Source of the DNA: Faecalicoccus acidiformans
Lineage (GTDB): Bacteria > Bacillota_I > Bacilli_A > Erysipelotrichales > Erysipelotrichaceae
DNA length: 64,000 nucleotides
Direction: 5' to 3'
NCBI RefSeq assembly: GCF_014202635.1
Contig: NZ_JACHHD010000001.1
Location: 124,001-188,000 of the forward strand
Shown here: piece after piece, positions 54,650 to 64,000 of the stretch
How the letters are laid out: every line of letters starts with the position of its first letter
Numbering within the stretch: position 1 is the first letter of the stretch
Position numbers and translations under genes: made by a program
The notes under the pieces: generated by a model
Seen by the model: the letters and a program-made list of their open reading frames with translations, nothing else
Databases searched by the model: none
What the model was told of the DNA's origin: nothing

Positions 54650-56734
54650 ATGGCAAAGTTTTTTCGAAATATAAAAAAACGAATCTTTATTTTCTTTACC
54701 AAGGGCGATTCGAAACCGACCGATCGTATTATCTCAAGGCGTATTTTAGGATTTGCCAGTATCGTTACCATTTTTTTTCTTGTGATCTTTGTCCGTTTGA
54801 TTTATATTCAAGTGTTTTCAAATGATCGCTATACCACATTGACAAACGATTATACAAGTGTGACCCAGTATATCAGCGCTCCGCGGGGGCAGATTTTTGA
54901 TCGTAATGGAAAAGTCCTGGCAAAAACTGTAGTTAGTCATAATATTGTCTATACATCACCCAATAATATGACTACGGAAGATTATCTGTTATATGCCAAC
55001 CGTATCGTTTCTGTTTTTGATGTCAGTACAGAGGATTTCTCAAACACTGATCTCATCCAGGCGTATATTACATATACTTCTTTTTTAGATGAAGATGATC
55101 CCCAATACCAATGTCGTCATCTCTATAAGGACTCTGAGTGGGAAAGTCTTCAAAATGGAACCATGAGCACATCCCGGCAGACACAGATCTTATATGACCG
55201 AATCACAGAAGATGAGATCGAAGAAATGTCCGATGACGAGATAAAACTTTATGTTATCTACAATCGAATGACGACTTCAAATAGTTCTTCTTTGGAAAAT
55301 GTAGTTTTGGAAGATATCAGCGATGACGATGTAGCCTATTTAGTGGAGCATAAAACAGAGTTTCCTGGTTTTGATGTTGATTTTGGCGGATGGAAACGAG
55401 AGTATCCATATGGAGAGACCTTGTCGGATGTAATTGGTTCAGTGACGACCAGCACGGAAGGTTTGCCGATAGATTATGTGGACTATTACCTGCAAAAAGG
55501 TTTTCAGTATAACTCTCCGGTTGGCGAATCAGGCCTGGAATTTTATTATAATGACTATTTGGCTGGTGTCAGCGAAGAATCTGTCATCACATACGATTCG
55601 AATGGATTAGCTCATAAAGAAGTTACACGTTCTGCTCAAAAAGGATATGATTTATATCTGACGATCGATATTGATTTACAGGAAAGCTTAGACGAGACAT
55701 TGTCTTCCGTCTTGAAAGAGCATGGGGGAACCGAAGGACGTGATGAGTTTAAGAGCCTCTTTACGTGCATGATGGATCCTAATTCCGGAGATGTGCTGGC
55801 AATGTCTGGATACACAATGGATCTGGATACGAAAGATTTGACGTATTTTGCCTCAGGAAACTATGTTTCTTTGGTAAACCCTGGTTCCTGCATCAAAGGG
55901 GCTACACTTTATATGGGGCAAACGGAAGGGGTTGTATCCATCGGTGAGGTCATCAACGACGGAGTCATGAACATCGATGGGGAAGAATTCTCCTCTTATG
56001 AGAGCTATGGGCCTGTCAATGATATTCAAGCTTTAGCTGTATCCAGTAATGTTTATATGTTCAATATTGCGATTCGCTTAGGCGGAGCCACCTATGTGGA
56101 AGGTGAAAGTTTAAATATTTCCGATGTTGGAGGCACTCTTGATCTGATGCGCAGTTATTATTCGCGTTTTGGTCTGGGAAATAAAACAGGGATTGATGTG
56201 CCTGGTGAAGTAGAAGGTTATATGGGATATGGAAATCTGCCGGGAATTACTTTGAACTATTCAATCGGTCAGCTGGATATGTATACTCCTCTGCAGCTTC
56301 TTCAATATGTCTCCGTGATCGCAACTGGCGGCTCTATGTACCAAATTCATCTTATGGGGCATGTCAATGAAAGCGGCTCTGAGAATGTAGTGGAAACCCA
56401 AGGAGCAGTTTTAAAGAGTACATTATCCAATACCGAATCTCTTTCTCGGATTCAGGAAGGTTTCCGCGCCTGTGTTACGGAAGGAAACTGTGGTACGGAG
56501 ATCCAGGCGCGAGTAGAAGGAGTCGCGGCCAAAACCGGCACGGCCGAAGTTGGAGAATATACGACGGCCAATTATGTTGGTTATGCGCCTTATGATAATC
56601 CTACAGTTTCCTTTGCTTGTTCGGCACCAACCAGTGCGGACAATGCACATGATTTGAAGGGTAATGCTTGTACAAATTATGTCATGCCGGAGGTCTTAGA
56701 TGCTTATTTTGAGCTTTATCCGGCCAGTGAATAA
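54650..56734 (+). CDS. Class B penicillin-binding protein (transpeptidase)
   Basis: A 694-residue membrane-anchored PBP. A cytoplasmic basic start is followed by one membrane segment (LGFASIVTIFFLVIFVRLIY near 33-52). The PBP dimerization domain begins SAPRGQIFDRNGKVLA near 76. The transpeptidase domain has SCIK (S near 412), SSN near 465 and KTGTAE near 628. It cross-links peptidoglycan for elongation or division; FtsI against PBP2 type is not decided by the sequence. GGGGG upstream supports the ATG. Confidence 0.9.
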   Translation: MAKFFRNIKKRIFIFFTKGDSKPTDRIISRRILGFASIVTIFFLVIFVRLIYIQVFSNDRYTTLTNDYTSVTQYISAPRGQIFDRNGKVLAKTVVSHNIVYTSPNNMTTEDYLLYANRIVSVFDVSTEDFSNTDLIQAYITYTSFLDEDDPQYQCRHLYKDSEWESLQNGTMSTSRQTQILYDRITEDEIEEMSDDEIKLYVIYNRMTTSNSSSLENVVLEDISDDDVAYLVEHKTEFPGFDVDFGGWKREYPYGETLSDVIGSVTTSTEGLPIDYVDYYLQKGFQYNSPVGESGLEFYYNDYLAGVSEESVITYDSNGLAHKEVTRSAQKGYDLYLTIDIDLQESLDETLSSVLKEHGGTEGRDEFKSLFTCMMDPNSGDVLAMSGYTMDLDTKDLTYFASGNYVSLVNPGSCIKGATLYMGQTEGVVSIGEVINDGVMNIDGEEFSSYESYGPVNDIQALAVSSNVYMFNIAIRLGGATYVEGESLNISDVGGTLDLMRSYYSRFGLGNKTGIDVPGEVEGYMGYGNLPGITLNYSIGQLDMYTPLQLLQYVSVIATGGSMYQIHLMGHVNESGSENVVETQGAVLKSTLSNTESLSRIQEGFRACVTEGNCGTEIQARVEGVAAKTGTAEVGEYTTANYVGYAPYDNPTVSFACSAPTSADNAHDLKGNACTNYVMPEVLDAYFELYPASE

Positions 56735-56798
56735 TCTTCTTGCCTACGAATCCTGAATATGATACAATCCATACGTAAATTTGTAAGGAGGACGGACC

Positions 56799-56948
56799 AT
56801 GAGAGATCGTATTACATTTAAATGCTCTGTTTGTGGAGAAGAAAACTACATCGGAACTCGAAATAAAAAGAAACATCCTGAACGTATGACAGTAAAAAAA
56901 TATTGTCCGAAATGTAACCAGAAAACAGAACATAAGGAGAAGAAATAA
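56799..56948 (+). CDS. rpmG: 50S ribosomal protein L33
   Basis: A 49-residue L33 with the two CxxC zinc knuckles (FKCSVCGEENY and YCPKCNQKTEH) and basic middle (NKKKHPERM). It is a zinc-binding form of L33. AAGGAGG lies before the ATG. It stands alone after the PBP gene and is followed by a terminator. Confidence 0.93.
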   Translation: MRDRITFKCSVCGEENYIGTRNKKKHPERMTVKKYCPKCNQKTEHKEKK

Positions 56949-56976
56949 AAAAAGACCGGTTAACGGTCTTTTTTAT
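56947..56976 (+). terminator. Terminator of rpmG
   Basis: AAAAGACCGGTTAACGGTCTTTTTT is a perfect dyad with a T-run, directly after the stop. The 56977-57202 interval beyond it shows no gene or clear motif. Confidence 0.9.
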
Positions 56977-57202
56977 CAGCATCACTTGTCAAGCATCTTG
57001 TCTCTTTGATCTTTTATGTCGACAGATATTTAATCAAAACCAGCGTTCCATTTTAAGATGGTTGTCAGACCCGGTACAGACAAGAGATGCTCATCTGTAT
57101 CCTTAACATTTCATGCGGCACTGTTATAAGGATACGGTGTATATTTAACACTCTATCTTACTGCATGGAGTTTTGCCTTATGAAAACGAAAGGAGACCAG
57201 CT

Positions 57203-57814
57203 ATGAATGTAAAAACATTGCCTTTAGGTCCAGTTCAAGCCAACTGTTATATCGTCACAAAAGGGAATCATGCGATTGTGATCGATCCAGGAGATCTTTT
57301 TGATTTAGATTCCATTTTAGCGCAAGGTCCATACACCTTGGAAGCGGTTTTGTTGACACACGCTCATTTTGATCATATCAAAGGAGTGGATGCGATCGTA
57401 AGATCTCATTCTGTTCCGGTCTATATTCATCCTCAGGAAGTGGCATTTTTAAAGGATCCTTCTTTGAATGCTTCCGTTGCTTTTTATGATCGAGTTTCGA
57501 TTCAATCTCCGGCTTTGCCGTTACAGCCGGGAAGGATGAATCTTGCGGATTTTGAAATTGACGTTTTGTTCACCCCGGGACATTCTTGCGGTTCGACTTG
57601 TTTTATCATAGATAATGCCTTGTTTTCGGGAGATACTTTGTTTCAGTATTCCATTGGCAGAACGGATTTGCCGACCGGTTCCTTTATGGAAATGAAAGAG
57701 TCGCTTGTTCGTCTTTCTTCTTTGGATGATCAACTGATCGTGTACCCTGGCCATGGGCCCAGTACAACGATTGGGATGGAAAAACGGATGAATCCATATC
57801 TTCTCTCTCTTTAG
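57203..57814 (+). CDS. Metallo-beta-lactamase-fold hydrolase (glyoxalase II-like)
   Basis: A 203-residue protein with the HxHxDH motif in LTHAHFDHIKG near 55, TPGHSCGSTCF near 122, LFSGDTLF near 141 and YPGHGPST near 180. This is the YcbL/glyoxalase II-like subclass, small cytoplasmic thioester or related hydrolases. AAAGGAGA precedes the ATG at 57203. Its stop overlaps the end of the convergent comG operon by a few bases. Substrate not known. Confidence 0.88.
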   Translation: MNVKTLPLGPVQANCYIVTKGNHAIVIDPGDLFDLDSILAQGPYTLEAVLLTHAHFDHIKGVDAIVRSHSVPVYIHPQEVAFLKDPSLNASVAFYDRVSIQSPALPLQPGRMNLADFEIDVLFTPGHSCGSTCFIIDNALFSGDTLFQYSIGRTDLPTGSFMEMKESLVRLSSLDDQLIVYPGHGPSTTIGMEKRMNPYLLSL

Positions 57815-58206
57815 TCTGAAGTATACTCGATATCTTGGATCCCTTGCATATCGTAATAGATGTGCATGCGGATCTTTTTTTCTTTTTTCGCATAAGTGCA
57901 TTGGAAATACGTCTCATGATCTTCAAATGTGACCCAAGTATCGTGAATTTGAATTTCTTGGATCAAGATCAGATTTTCAAGATCCCAATTGCAAAACCGA
58001 ATCTGATTATTATGAAAAATCAATCCTTTAACTTGGGATATACAAGCAAGATCAAACTGGCTTTGACGATCACATTGAATCAAAGATGCACTCTGAATAA
58101 TATAGATGCTCAACAAAGAAAGGATCTGTATAAGCAGCGCAAAGCATAAAAGAGCTAAAGAGCTGATATATCCGTTAATAGATCTGAATTTTGTAGTGAT
58201 GGCCAT
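57811..58206 (-). CDS. ComGG-like minor pseudopilin
   Basis: A 131-residue protein, last of the comG operon. It has one N-terminal hydrophobic helix (ISSLALLCFALLIQILSLLS near 13-32) and a beta-rich C-terminal part with several aromatic and Cys residues, but no clear prepilin cleavage motif, as is usual for ComGG. The ATG at 58206 overlaps the ComGF frame. The assignment rests mainly on position. Confidence 0.6.
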   Translation of the reverse strand: MAITTKFRSINGYISSLALLCFALLIQILSLLSIYIIQSASLIQCDRQSQFDLACISQVKGLIFHNNQIRFCNWDLENLILIQEIQIHDTWVTFEDHETYFQCTYAKKEKKIRMHIYYDMQGIQDIEYTSD

Positions 58207-58567
58207 GTTTTGTCCAATATATAAAAATGTCTTTGTTTTCTTCCTCAAAGTGTATTTGATCCACCCCTTCCATTAATATTTCGTATCCATCTCGTTTAAC
58301 AAGGCGGTTTTTATCTTGTTCGATACGAATTTCATCATGTCGATAGATCATGGTCAGTTTAGCCGCGTCGACTTGAATGTCACGAGAGCATGCGAGAATC
58401 TGACGAAGCTGTAAGATTGCCATTTGTTCCTGATGCAATGGCTCAAAACGAATGATATATGCGGCAGTTTGTAAGAATAGTACACACAGCACACAGACGA
58501 TACTGCTGATCAACAGTCCTAACAAGGCTTCAATCAGAGTAAAACCATTCTTTATTGATCGTTTCAT
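58175..58567 (-). CDS. ComGF-like pseudopilin
   Basis: A 130-residue protein with the prepilin motif NGFTLIEALLGLLISS (cleavage after Gly 8) and a hydrophobic helix, then a soluble domain. Prepilin peptidase would process it for assembly in the DNA-uptake pseudopilus. It overlaps comGE by 38 bases and comGG by 32 bases, so the operon is tightly coupled. Confidence 0.7.
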   Translation of the reverse strand: MKRSIKNGFTLIEALLGLLISSIVCVLCVLFLQTAAYIIRFEPLHQEQMAILQLRQILACSRDIQVDAAKLTMIYRHDEIRIEQDKNRLVKRDGYEILMEGVDQIHFEEENKDIFIYWTKHGHHYKIQIY

Positions 58568-58688
58568 GAATCATCCAACCTCCGCTTCTTTCAAACAGAT
58601 GCAAGGCCCCTAAAAGCAAGCTGGCACACAGACTGATCAGTAATAGAGCAAATAACGCATCTCCTAATAGAAAACCGTTCCTATTCAA
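58530..58688 (-). CDS. ComGE-like short pseudopilin
   Basis: A 52-residue frame with start TTG at 58688 overlapping the comGD stop. It reads NGFLLGDALFALLLISLCAS, a prepilin-like N-terminal helix, then a short tail. It fills the only gap in the comG operon, in the position of comGE. It is shorter than usual ComGE (about 100 residues), so it may be reduced. Confidence 0.55.
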   Translation of the reverse strand: MNRNGFLLGDALFALLLISLCASLLLGALHLFERSGGWMIHETINKEWFYSD

Positions 58689-59070
58689 TACGAACACGTC
58701 CGCTTCCTAGTTGGAAAACCAAAGAAATTGAATCTTGTTCATTTTGACAATGAATCGTATGCGCTTGTGAGATATTTCCTTTTGCGTTGTAATGATATGT
58801 AAAAGGATCGCATGTGATGGAATGGGGAAAATCAAACCGTATCTTGTCGAAAATGGCATGATCCGTTTTAATTTCCACGTTTTTTTGTTCTTTATCCATA
58901 AACGCCTTTTCTTGAGTAAAAACGCAATACGATAAGATTTGATTTCCAAACAGTTTGAGCGATGAAGATACAGGTTTAAAGATCGTTACCAGCGTTAAAA
59001 GGGAAATGATCAAAAGAACGAACAGACCCTCTAATAAGGTAAAGGCATTATTGACTGACGGCTTGCCCAT
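58681..59070 (-). CDS. ComGD-like pseudopilin
   Basis: A 129-residue protein with prepilin motif NNAFTLLEGLFVLLIIS near residues 7-23 and a soluble C-terminal domain. The ATG at 59070 follows GGAG and overlaps comGC by 23 bases. It is a minor pseudopilin of the competence apparatus. Confidence 0.75.
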   Translation of the reverse strand: MGKPSVNNAFTLLEGLFVLLIISLLTLVTIFKPVSSSLKLFGNQILSYCVFTQEKAFMDKEQKNVEIKTDHAIFDKIRFDFPHSITCDPFTYHYNAKGNISQAHTIHCQNEQDSISLVFQLGSGRVRIE

Positions 59071-59344
59071 TGACGATCTCCACAGGGTTTCCATTTGGAC
59101 ATACTGCTTGTTCTTCTTTTAAATAACCATCGGCGATCAGTTGTGATATCGTTGGAATCGAATCGTTTTCAATTTCATAAAGTAAGATCTGTGAATCGAT
59201 AATGCTCAATAAGCTTTCACATCCTTTTGCACGGATTATTTTTTCTTTTTGTTGGATATTCGGCAAAGTGATCAATAAAATGACGGTAATGATCAAAAGA
59301 ACGATCATCATTTCTAAAAGCGTAAAGGCGTTCTTGTTTTTCAT
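59048..59344 (-). CDS. comGC: ComGC major competence pseudopilin
   Basis: A 98-residue protein with the classical prepilin start NAFTLLEMMIVLLIITVILL (cleavage before Phe 7) and the ComGC-type C-terminus LIADGYLKEEQAVCPNG. It forms the pseudopilus that pulls DNA through the wall. GGAG precedes the ATG. It follows comGB by 13 bases. Confidence 0.9.
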   Translation of the reverse strand: MKNKNAFTLLEMMIVLLIITVILLITLPNIQQKEKIIRAKGCESLLSIIDSQILLYEIENDSIPTISQLIADGYLKEEQAVCPNGNPVEIVNGQAVSQ

Positions 59345-59357
59345 AAAAGGGCTCCTT

Positions 59358-60356
59358 TCAAAATGTATTTAGCAATTCCATTGGCATCAGCATGACTTGA
59401 TAAACGATCAATACAACGGCACCGACGCTGAAATAACTGAGAACCTGGATCCATATCGAAATCTTTTTGATAGCCAGATCGATTCGTTTTTCTGTTTTTC
59501 TTTGATACAGATCTAACATAGCTTGTAAGTTGTTAGAGCGAGAACCGATGAGATAATAATGGAGAAATGTTTCATCAACACCGATATTTTGAAGGCTTTC
59601 TACAATGGTGCATCCTTGTTTTAACTGCTCTTGCAGACTTTGGGCATAGTATTGAATATATGAATGATCCTGGATCAGGCATAAAGTTTTCAATGTTCGT
59701 TCTGTGGATATGCCGTGTCCCAAACATGCCGATAATGCACAGGAAAACTGCCAGGTCATCATTGCTTTAAAAATTGGAATTTTGTTGAAAAGGTTTGATA
59801 CTGCATAAATTCTGAGCTCTTTTGAACAATTCAAAATCAACAATAAGACGATCCCTATACACCCCAAAATCAGCCAGAAGGATAAAAACCATTTGATCGA
59901 TTGGATGCCCAAAAAGTTTTCGGCTTGGGTAAACGATTGCATCGAAGGTAAAATCGAACTTTCAAAAAAAGTGACCATGAGATAGGAGAAGATGAAAAGA
60001 GAGATGGGATAAGCCATTTTGGCTAAAAAACGCATTGCTTTTCTTTTTCCGGCCTTCTCTAAAGAAGAAGCACACTGAATGGCTTCTTTTAAGGGTAAGA
60101 TTTGACTTAAGGCATCTAAAATCTGAAAGTAGACCCCGGCAGGTGAACACAAAATAGAAACTAATGATTGTCCGGATTCTAAAGATTTCAGGATCGATTC
60201 GTGATCTTTGAATGTTTGTTCGATCATAAAAGATGTTTGTAACCCTTTATCCATCAGTAAAGGAAGCTCCTCGATCTCCTCTTTGGAGATCTTGAAGATC
60301 GTATTGTGCTTGAGAATCGTGAATTCGATGTTGTGCAATCGCCTCAAGGATCTCAT
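59358..60356 (-). CDS. comGB: ComGB-like pseudopilus membrane platform protein
   Basis: About 332 residues of the T2SS F/PilC family. Hydrophobic segments lie near PISLFIFSYLMVTFF, WFLSFWLILGCIGIVLLLIL and at the C-terminus IQVLSYFSVGAVVLIVYQVM. The start is uncertain: homology to the first helical bundle lies inside the region overlapping comGA, so an ATG at 60356, 60404 or 60434 is needed, giving an overlap of 110-188 bases with comGA. No ribosome-binding site is obvious, implying coupling. Confidence 0.78.
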   Translation of the reverse strand: MRSLRRLHNIEFTILKHNTIFKISKEEIEELPLLMDKGLQTSFMIEQTFKDHESILKSLESGQSLVSILCSPAGVYFQILDALSQILPLKEAIQCASSLEKAGKRKAMRFLAKMAYPISLFIFSYLMVTFFESSILPSMQSFTQAENFLGIQSIKWFLSFWLILGCIGIVLLLILNCSKELRIYAVSNLFNKIPIFKAMMTWQFSCALSACLGHGISTERTLKTLCLIQDHSYIQYYAQSLQEQLKQGCTIVESLQNIGVDETFLHYYLIGSRSNNLQAMLDLYQRKTEKRIDLAIKKISIWIQVLSYFSVGAVVLIVYQVMLMPMELLNTF

Positions 60357-61281
60357 CAGACAAAGAGAAGAAGTCTTTAGGATATGTTTGATTTTCGATA
60401 GCATAGTTGAGGTCTTTTCCGGATAAGATTTCATAAACGATCTCCTTTTTATTTGGGCTTGCCTGATATAAGCGCTGTCCTATCAAAACCGTCAGAGTGT
60501 TCTTTAATTCATATTTTGTGATTCCCAGATCATAGAGACGTTCCAAAGCTTCTAAAGTATTCGAGGCATGGAGTGTGGTAAATGCCAAAGAGCCGGTCAA
60601 TGCGGCGCGCACCACCATTTTTGCTGTATAGGAGTTTCTTGTTTCACCGATCAATAGAACATCGGGATCGTGTCGCAATAATTCTTCAATCCCTTTTTCA
60701 TAACTAAAACCAATTTCTTCATTGATCTGTAACTGAAGATACAAGGGATCTTCTATCTCGATGGGATCTTCCAAAGAGACGACTTTATGACCGGAATTTT
60801 TACTTATGGCATGGAGAATCGCATGCAAGGTAGTTGTTTTTCCGGAATTTGTCGGTCCGCAGGCAATCACTAGACCTTTTCGAGCATAAATGAGTTGTTT
60901 TAGAAAATCACGATGTGCTTGTTTCGTCGTTAATTCATCGATTGTCATGTTGATGTGGGTATTCAGAATTCGGATGACTCCCGTTTGCAAATCTTGATTG
61001 CGCAGAATGCTGAAACGATAAAATATAGTCTTCCCCTCAAGCTTCCATGCAAATTGTCCGCTTTGGGGAATGAATGGATTGGTCAGGTCCATTCCTGCGA
61101 TATATTTTAAGTATTCGAAGATCGACTGGTCCCATAGATCTTGAATCAAGGGGACGATTTGTTCTCTGATTCGAAACTGGATCTCTAAATGATCGTGGAT
61201 CAAAGTAAGATGGATATCGGTTGCTTTACGCATCGAAGCATATTCTAAAAGCTGATGAAGATTTTCTTGTGTGGATGTCAT
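60247..61281 (-). CDS. comGA: ComGA traffic ATPase
   Basis: A 344-residue GspE/PilB-type ATPase that powers pseudopilus assembly. Walker A CGPTNSGKTTTLHAIL near 140, Asp box VSLEDPIEIEDP near 165, Walker B DPDVLLIGETRN near 200 and a His box TTLHASNTLEAL near 230. It is the first gene of the comG operon and lies about 330 bases from leuS in divergent orientation. No ComK-box was identified with confidence. Confidence 0.92.
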   Translation of the reverse strand: MTSTQENLHQLLEYASMRKATDIHLTLIHDHLEIQFRIREQIVPLIQDLWDQSIFEYLKYIAGMDLTNPFIPQSGQFAWKLEGKTIFYRFSILRNQDLQTGVIRILNTHINMTIDELTTKQAHRDFLKQLIYARKGLVIACGPTNSGKTTTLHAILHAISKNSGHKVVSLEDPIEIEDPLYLQLQINEEIGFSYEKGIEELLRHDPDVLLIGETRNSYTAKMVVRAALTGSLAFTTLHASNTLEALERLYDLGITKYELKNTLTVLIGQRLYQASPNKKEIVYEILSGKDLNYAIENQTYPKDFFSLSDEILEAIAQHRIHDSQAQYDLQDLQRGDRGASFTDG

Positions 61282-61374
61282 ACAGTATTAAATACGAAGG
61301 ATTTTGAAATGCGTCTAAAAAAGATCGTCTTTTTTTAGAAGTTATTGACGAAAGCTCTGAAAAGATGCTATGAT

Positions 61375-61600
61375 TCAGAACAGTAAAGCGTTGACTTAGA
61401 GTAGTAGATGATGATTCTTTGCATAGAGAGCTGTCGGATGGTGCAAGACAGACAAAGGGTGCTTCGAACTCGCTAAGGAGCAGATAAGTAATGTTATCCG
61501 TATTTTCTGCGATAAAGAAAAAGAGGGCACGAAATTTCGTGAACTAAGGTGGTACCGCGTGCAAACGTCCTTAGAAATAAGGGCGTTTTTTATTTTAAGG
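61375..61600 (+). promoter_or_regulatory. T-box riboswitch (leucine) upstream of leuS
   Basis: The T-box sequence AGGTGGTACCGCG is at 61547-61559 and the downstream terminator ACGTCCTT/AAGGGCGT plus T-run at 61565-61591. Stem I elements are upstream. A specifier CTC (Leu) is in GAACTCGC at 61469-61471. Uncharged tRNA(Leu) would stabilise the antiterminator and allow leuS transcription. The 61282-61374 stretch holds the promoter region, with no other feature. Confidence 0.92.
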
Positions 61601-61611
61601 AGGAATGAACT

Positions 61612-64000
61612 GTGTACGATCATCAATCAATTGAAAAAAAGTGGCAGAAACGTTGGCTGGATGAAAAGACATTCGCTTGCGACACTTCTGATTTTTCTAA
61701 GCCAAAATACTATGTTTTAGATATGTTCCCGTATCCTAGCGGGAATGGACTTCATGTAGGGCATCCGGAGGGATATACCGCAACCGACATCATTGCCCGA
61801 AAAAAAAGAATGGAAGGGTATAATGTTTTGCATCCGATGGGATGGGATGCGTTTGGATTGCCGGCAGAACAGTTTGCGATCCAGACTGGGCATCATCCGG
61901 CTGAATTCACTAAACAGAATATCGATCATTTCCGCGAACAGATCCAGTCGTTAGGCTTCAGCTACGATTGGGATCGTGAAATCAGCACTTGCGATCCTTC
62001 TTATTACAAATGGACACAATGGATCTTTACGCAGCTCTATAAAAAAGGATTAGCTTATGTTGATGAGATTCCGGTCAACTGGTGTCCGGAGTTAAAAACG
62101 GTATTGGCAAACGAAGAAGTTATCGATGGGAAAAGTGAACGAGGGGGATATCCGGTTATCCGCAAACCTATGCGTCAATGGGTCTTGAAGATTACGGCTT
62201 ATGCGGAACGTCTTTTAAAAGATCTGGATGAGGTGGACTGGCCAACTTCTACAAAAGAGATGCAGCGAAACTGGATCGGACGAAGCCAAGGGGCAGATGT
62301 CATCTTTAAGATCGATGGTCATGATAAAGAATTTACGGTCTTTACAACGAGATGTGACACGTTATTTGGAGCTACTTATTGTGTTATGGCTCCCGAACAT
62401 CCGTTTGTTAATGAAATTACGACTCCGGAACAAAAGGAAGCGGTTGAAGCTTATCAAAAAATGTGTCAGACCAAATCAGATTTAGAAAGAACGGATCTGA
62501 ATAAAGATAAAACCGGAGTATTTACAGGAGCGTATGCTATCAATCCTGTAAATCAGAAAAAAGTCCCGATTTGGATCAGCGATTACGTACTTGCCAGCTA
62601 TGGTACGGGTGCGATCATGGCTGTGCCGGCTCATGATACGCGAGATTATGAATTTGCGAAAAAGTTTGGATTAGATATTATTCCGGTTCTGCAAGGCGGA
62701 GATATTGAAAAGGAAGCTTTTACAGAAGATGGCATCCATATCAACTCAGAATGGTTAGATGGTTTAAATAAAGAAGATGCTATTGCGAAAATGATCTCTT
62801 GGCTGGAAGAACACCATGTTGGAGAAGCTAAGGTAACTTATAAACTTCGCGATTGGCTGTTCTCAAGACAGCGCTACTGGGGGGAACCGATTCCTGTTAT
62901 CCATATGGAAGATGGTACGATGCGCACAGTAGAGCTGGATGAATTGCCACTGGAACTTCCCGCAACAACCAATTTTAAACCTAGTGATACGGGAGAGAGC
63001 CCTTTGGCTCATTGTGCAGATTGGTTACAGGTGGAAATCGATGGAGTCAAAGGGGTTCGTGAAACAAATACGATGCCGCAGTGGGCTGGATCTTGCTGGT
63101 ATTACATCCGTTATATCGATCCTCAAAACGATCAAGCGATTGGTGATCCGAAACTGTTGGAACACTGGTTGCCGGTGGATCTTTATGTTGGCGGAGCTGA
63201 GCATGCTGTGCTGCACCTTTTATATGCTCGTTTCTGGCACAAGGTTTTGTATGACTGCGGAGTCGTCAAATCAAAGGAACCATTCCAAAAACTGTTCCAT
63301 CAAGGTATGATCTTGGGGTCTAACGGCGAGAAAATGAGTAAGTCTCGCGGAAATGTAATCAATCCGGATGAAATTGTCGCAAGTCATGGGGCGGATGCAC
63401 TTCGTGTCTATGAAATGTTTATGGGCCCTTTAGAAGCAGCATTGCCTTGGTCGACGACCGGATTGGACGGAACTCGAAAGTGGCTGGAGCGCGTCAATCG
63501 TTTCTATACGGAGGTCGCAAATATCACAGAACAAAACGATCATGCACTTGATCGAGTTTATCATCAAACCGTTAAGAAGGTATCTCATGATATTGATACT
63601 TTGAACTTTAACACGGCGATTTCTCAAATGATGATCTTTATGAATGAATGCTATAAGCAGAATACGATCTATGTGGAATATGCAAAAGGTTTCTTAAAGA
63701 TGTTCAGCTGTTTTGCACCGCATTTAGGAGAAGAATTATGGTCGACAATTTTCCATCAGGAAGCTTCGATTGCCTATGAGCCTTGGCCTGCCTATGATGA
63801 AGTGATGTTAGTTGATAAAACGGTCACGATCGTAGTGCAAGTCAACGGCAAAGTACGTGCTAAGTTTGAAGCTGATGCCAATGCCGATGAACAGCAGATT
63901 CAAAACATGGCGATGGAACAAGAAAATGTACAACATCAGATCGAAGGAAAAACAGTTCGTAAAGTTATTGTTGTAAAAGGGAAGATTGTAAACATCGTAG
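61612..64000 (+). CDS. leuS: Leucyl-tRNA synthetase (3' end beyond window)
   Basis: About 796 codons of LeuRS. A GTG start at 61612 with AAGGAGG eight bases upstream. HIGH signature HVGHP near 48-52, an editing domain ([13 protein letters not shown] near 244-256 and [12 protein letters not shown] near 333), KMSKS in [11 protein letters not shown] near 574, and a C-terminal [11 protein letters not shown]. The frame is open at the window end just after the conserved C-terminal strand, so only a few residues are missing. Confidence 0.95.
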   Translation, partial: MYDHQSIEKKWQKRWLDEKTFACDTSDFSKPKYYVLDMFPYPSGNGLHVGHPEGYTATDIIARKKRMEGYNVLHPMGWDAFGLPAEQFAIQTGHHPAEFTKQNIDHFREQIQSLGFSYDWDREISTCDPSYYKWTQWIFTQLYKKGLAYVDEIPVNWCPELKTVLANEEVIDGKSERGGYPVIRKPMRQWVLKITAYAERLLKDLDEVDWPTSTKEMQRNWIGRSQGADVIFKIDGHDKEFTVFTTRCDTLFGATYCVMAPEHPFVNEITTPEQKEAVEAYQKMCQTKSDLERTDLNKDKTGVFTGAYAINPVNQKKVPIWISDYVLASYGTGAIMAVPAHDTRDYEFAKKFGLDIIPVLQGGDIEKEAFTEDGIHINSEWLDGLNKEDAIAKMISWLEEHHVGEAKVTYKLRDWLFSRQRYWGEPIPVIHMEDGTMRTVELDELPLELPATTNFKPSDTGESPLAHCADWLQVEIDGVKGVRETNTMPQWAGSCWYYIRYIDPQNDQAIGDPKLLEHWLPVDLYVGGAEHAVLHLLYARFWHKVLYDCGVVKSKEPFQKLFHQGMILGSNGEKMSKSRGNVINPDEIVASHGADALRVYEMFMGPLEAALPWSTTGLDGTRKWLERVNRFYTEVANITEQNDHALDRVYHQTVKKVSHDIDTLNFNTAISQMMIFMNECYKQNTIYVEYAKGFLKMFSCFAPHLGEELWSTIFHQEASIAYEPWPAYDEVMLVDKTVTIVVQVNGKVRAKFEADANADEQQIQNMAMEQENVQHQIEGKTVRKVIVVKGKIVNIV

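Overview
The window is a low-GC Firmicutes chromosome carrying one large, GC-richer integrated element. The host genes suggest a gut Erysipelotrichia-type or related Firmicute: dnaG-rpoD-trmK-ispH-cshB-nfo order as in Bacillota, class II glycyl-tRNA synthetase, type III glutamine synthetase, NfnAB, a comG pseudopilus operon and a T-box-controlled leuS. The taxon is inferred from gene content only.

Layout. 1-3.2 kb: host genes (YbaK-type deacylase, a small membrane protein, a TetR/GH13 operon). 3239-34962: a 31.7-kb composite element of the Tn1549/CTn type, inserted in the loop of what was a bidirectional host terminator between the GH13 gene and glnN. 35-64 kb: host genes, namely glnN, an AI-2E-family membrane protein, a WYL regulator, two poorly characterised proteins, nfnAB, efp, glyS, dnaG-rpoD-trmK, ispH, cshB-nfo, ispG, a class B PBP, rpmG, an MBL hydrolase, comGA-GG and leuS (cut by the window end).

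The composite element is nested. The outer ICE keeps its serine recombinase, tnpW, HTH/sigma pair, XRE regulator, mobC, part of a relaxase gene, part of trbL, maff2, virD4, pcfB and repA. It has lost the middle of its transfer region (no VirB4, PrgI or peptidase), and the deletion junction carries an exact 200-bp inverted copy of the repA 3' end. A 12.5-kb mobilizable element (IME 1, 10881-23413) sits precisely in maff2; removing it restores a 75-codon maff2 reading frame. A second, about 8-kb IME (IME 2, about 24890-32931) splits virD4, and about 65 codons including the Walker A region are missing there. The outer ICE therefore looks unable to transfer itself, while IME 1 at least looks intact.

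Cargo. Each layer brings ribosome-directed genes: a divergent RlmN/Cfr-type radical-SAM methyltransferase (outer ICE), a SpoU-type rRNA 2'-O-methyltransferase and a Tet(O/W/32)-class ribosomal protection protein (IME 1), and an RlmA(II)/TlrB-type methyltransferase (IME 2). The RlmN/Cfr-like operon and the RlmA(II) gene each have a promoter followed by an 8-codon leader peptide ending in Met-Arg-Ile/Leu-Arg, the kind of +X+ motif known to stall macrolide-bound ribosomes in Erm leaders, with alternative hairpins downstream. The tet gene has a Tn916/tet(M)-like attenuator leader. The most interesting feature of the window is this layered, separately acquired set of inducible 23S rRNA modification genes. 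No tRNA, rRNA or CRISPR array was seen.
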